NCBI RefSeq assembly: GCF_011043775.1
Contig: NZ_JAAKXY010000003.1
Span: forward strand, 620,001-684,000
Reading direction: 5' to 3'
Source: Natronolimnobius sp. AArcel1
GTDB taxonomy: Archaea > Halobacteriota > Halobacteria > Halobacteriales > Natrialbaceae
Length of the DNA: 64,000 bases
Shown: positions 63,583-64,000 of the stretch, one piece after another
How the letters are laid out: each line of letters opens with the position of its first letter
Numbering within the stretch: position 1 is the first letter of the stretch
The notes under the pieces: generated by a model
What the model was told of the DNA's origin: nothing
Seen by the model: the letters and a program-made list of their open reading frames with translations, nothing else
The model's database searches: none
Program-made: the position numbers and the translations under genes

Positions 63583-64000
63583 ATGAGCCTCGAGGAACGC
63601 CGTGATATTGGCGGCGATGTCTACCAGCCGGCCGAGGACTCGTATCTGCTCGCCGAAGCGGCGTCCGAGCGCCTGCAGGCGGAGACTGCTGGTACTGAGA
63701 AGCAGCCACTCGTTCTCGAGGTTGGCACTGGTTCGGGCTACGTCGCTGCCCACGTCAGCGAGGAAACGAACGCGCGCGTGATCGCTGCGGATCTGAACCC
63801 CCACGCCGCTCAAGAAGCCCGCGACAAGGGCCTCGAGTCCGTCCAGGCTGACCTCGTCTCGCCGTTCGCAGACGACGCCTTCGACGCCGTCCTGTTCAAC
63901 CCGCCGTACCTCCCGACGGACCCCGAAAACGAGTGGGACGACTGGATGGAACGCGCCCTCTCGGGCGGCGAGGACGGCCGCGCCGTGATTGACCCATTCC
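63583..64000 (+). CDS. HemK2/PrmC-type class I SAM methyltransferase (3' end outside window)
   Basis: 139 codons before the right edge. GDVYQPAEDSYLLAEAA is the family N-terminus. LEVGTGSGYVA (about 46-56) is the SAM motif, AADLNPHA follows, and FNPPYLPT holds the NPPY catalytic motif for glutamine N-methylation. In archaea this protein methylates a release factor-associated Gln (eRF1/aRF1). Its start is adjacent to the mscS stop, so the two are coupled. Confidence 0.92.
   Translation, partial: MSLEERRDIGGDVYQPAEDSYLLAEAASERLQAETAGTEKQPLVLEVGTGSGYVAAHVSEETNARVIAADLNPHAAQEARDKGLESVQADLVSPFADDAFDAVLFNPPYLPTDPENEWDDWMERALSGGEDGRAVIDPF

Noticed and set aside
1-64000. tRNA, rRNA, SRP RNA, RNase P RNA or CRISPR array
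   Set aside because: No tRNA T-loop signature, conserved RNA core or regularly spaced direct repeats were recognised on reading both strands; a covariance-model scan could still find a small RNA.

Overview
The window is chromosomal DNA of a halophilic archaeon (Halobacteria; the very frequent CTCGAG hexamer and the gene content suggest Natrialbales, e.g. Natrinema/Haloterrigena/Natronorubrum/Natrialba-like, but the genus is an inference). Evidence: strongly acidic proteins, high G+C, archaeal information-processing genes (aEF-1beta, L21e, RpoF/Rpb4, RsmA, MetRS with a C-terminal tRNA-binding domain), haloarchaeal families (CetZ, HalOD1, HVO_2753-like zinc finger, PGF-CTERM-like anchor, Tat lipoproteins), and TATA boxes about 25-32 nt before many start codons, as expected for leaderless mRNAs. 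No rRNA, tRNA, CRISPR array, complete insertion sequence or prophage was recognised.

Layout. 0-9 kb: DASS/SLC13 anion transporter (cut by the left edge), tautomerase, MFS transporter, UspA, Get3/ArsA-like ATPase, aminotransferase, membrane protein, ATP-dependent PEP carboxykinase. 9-20 kb: CinA-type amidase, several membrane proteins, Dph6-like ATPase, DUF373 protein, SppA protease, a coiled-coil protein downstream of a CetZ tubulin homologue, and a Gfo/Idh/MocA oxidoreductase. 20-29 kb: UspA proteins, a 45-residue zinc ribbon, VOC, SDR, FAD enzymes, isochorismatase-like hydrolase, MATE exporter, PhzF. 29-32 kb: PEP synthase. 32-39 kb: a group of four secreted or lipid-anchored His/Cys-rich proteins, including a ZnuA-like metal-binding lipoprotein; this is the most unusual region. 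39-49 kb: MfnA-type decarboxylase, MetRS, HalOD1, serine hydrolase, ArsR-type regulator, GYD protein, pyruvate kinase. 49-58 kb: small haloarchaeal proteins, NreA, HVO_2753/aEF-1beta, MFS, PQQ-type sugar dehydrogenase, MBL hydrolase, trans-sulfuration enzyme. 58.8-64 kb: L21e-RpoF-DUF655-(UspA)-RsmA-MscS-HemK-type methylase, an information-processing cluster cut by the right edge.

How the parts fit. PEP carboxykinase, PEP synthase and pyruvate kinase together form the PEP/pyruvate node, and a TrmB-like palindrome precedes pyruvate kinase. The 32-39 kb group shares two recurring domains. Domain A carries an HACxH motif and domain B carries WHG...HGD[HY]. Domain B is also inserted into the ZnuA-like protein at the place where ZnuA proteins usually carry their His-rich loop. 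All three promoters of this group share TTAnTAAAAC, 9 nt upstream of an A/T-rich promoter element. The simplest reading is a co-regulated cell-surface metal (zinc-like) scavenging system. Two copies of a 78-bp double-tier palindrome lie 26 kb apart and each begins exactly at the stop codon of an unrelated gene.
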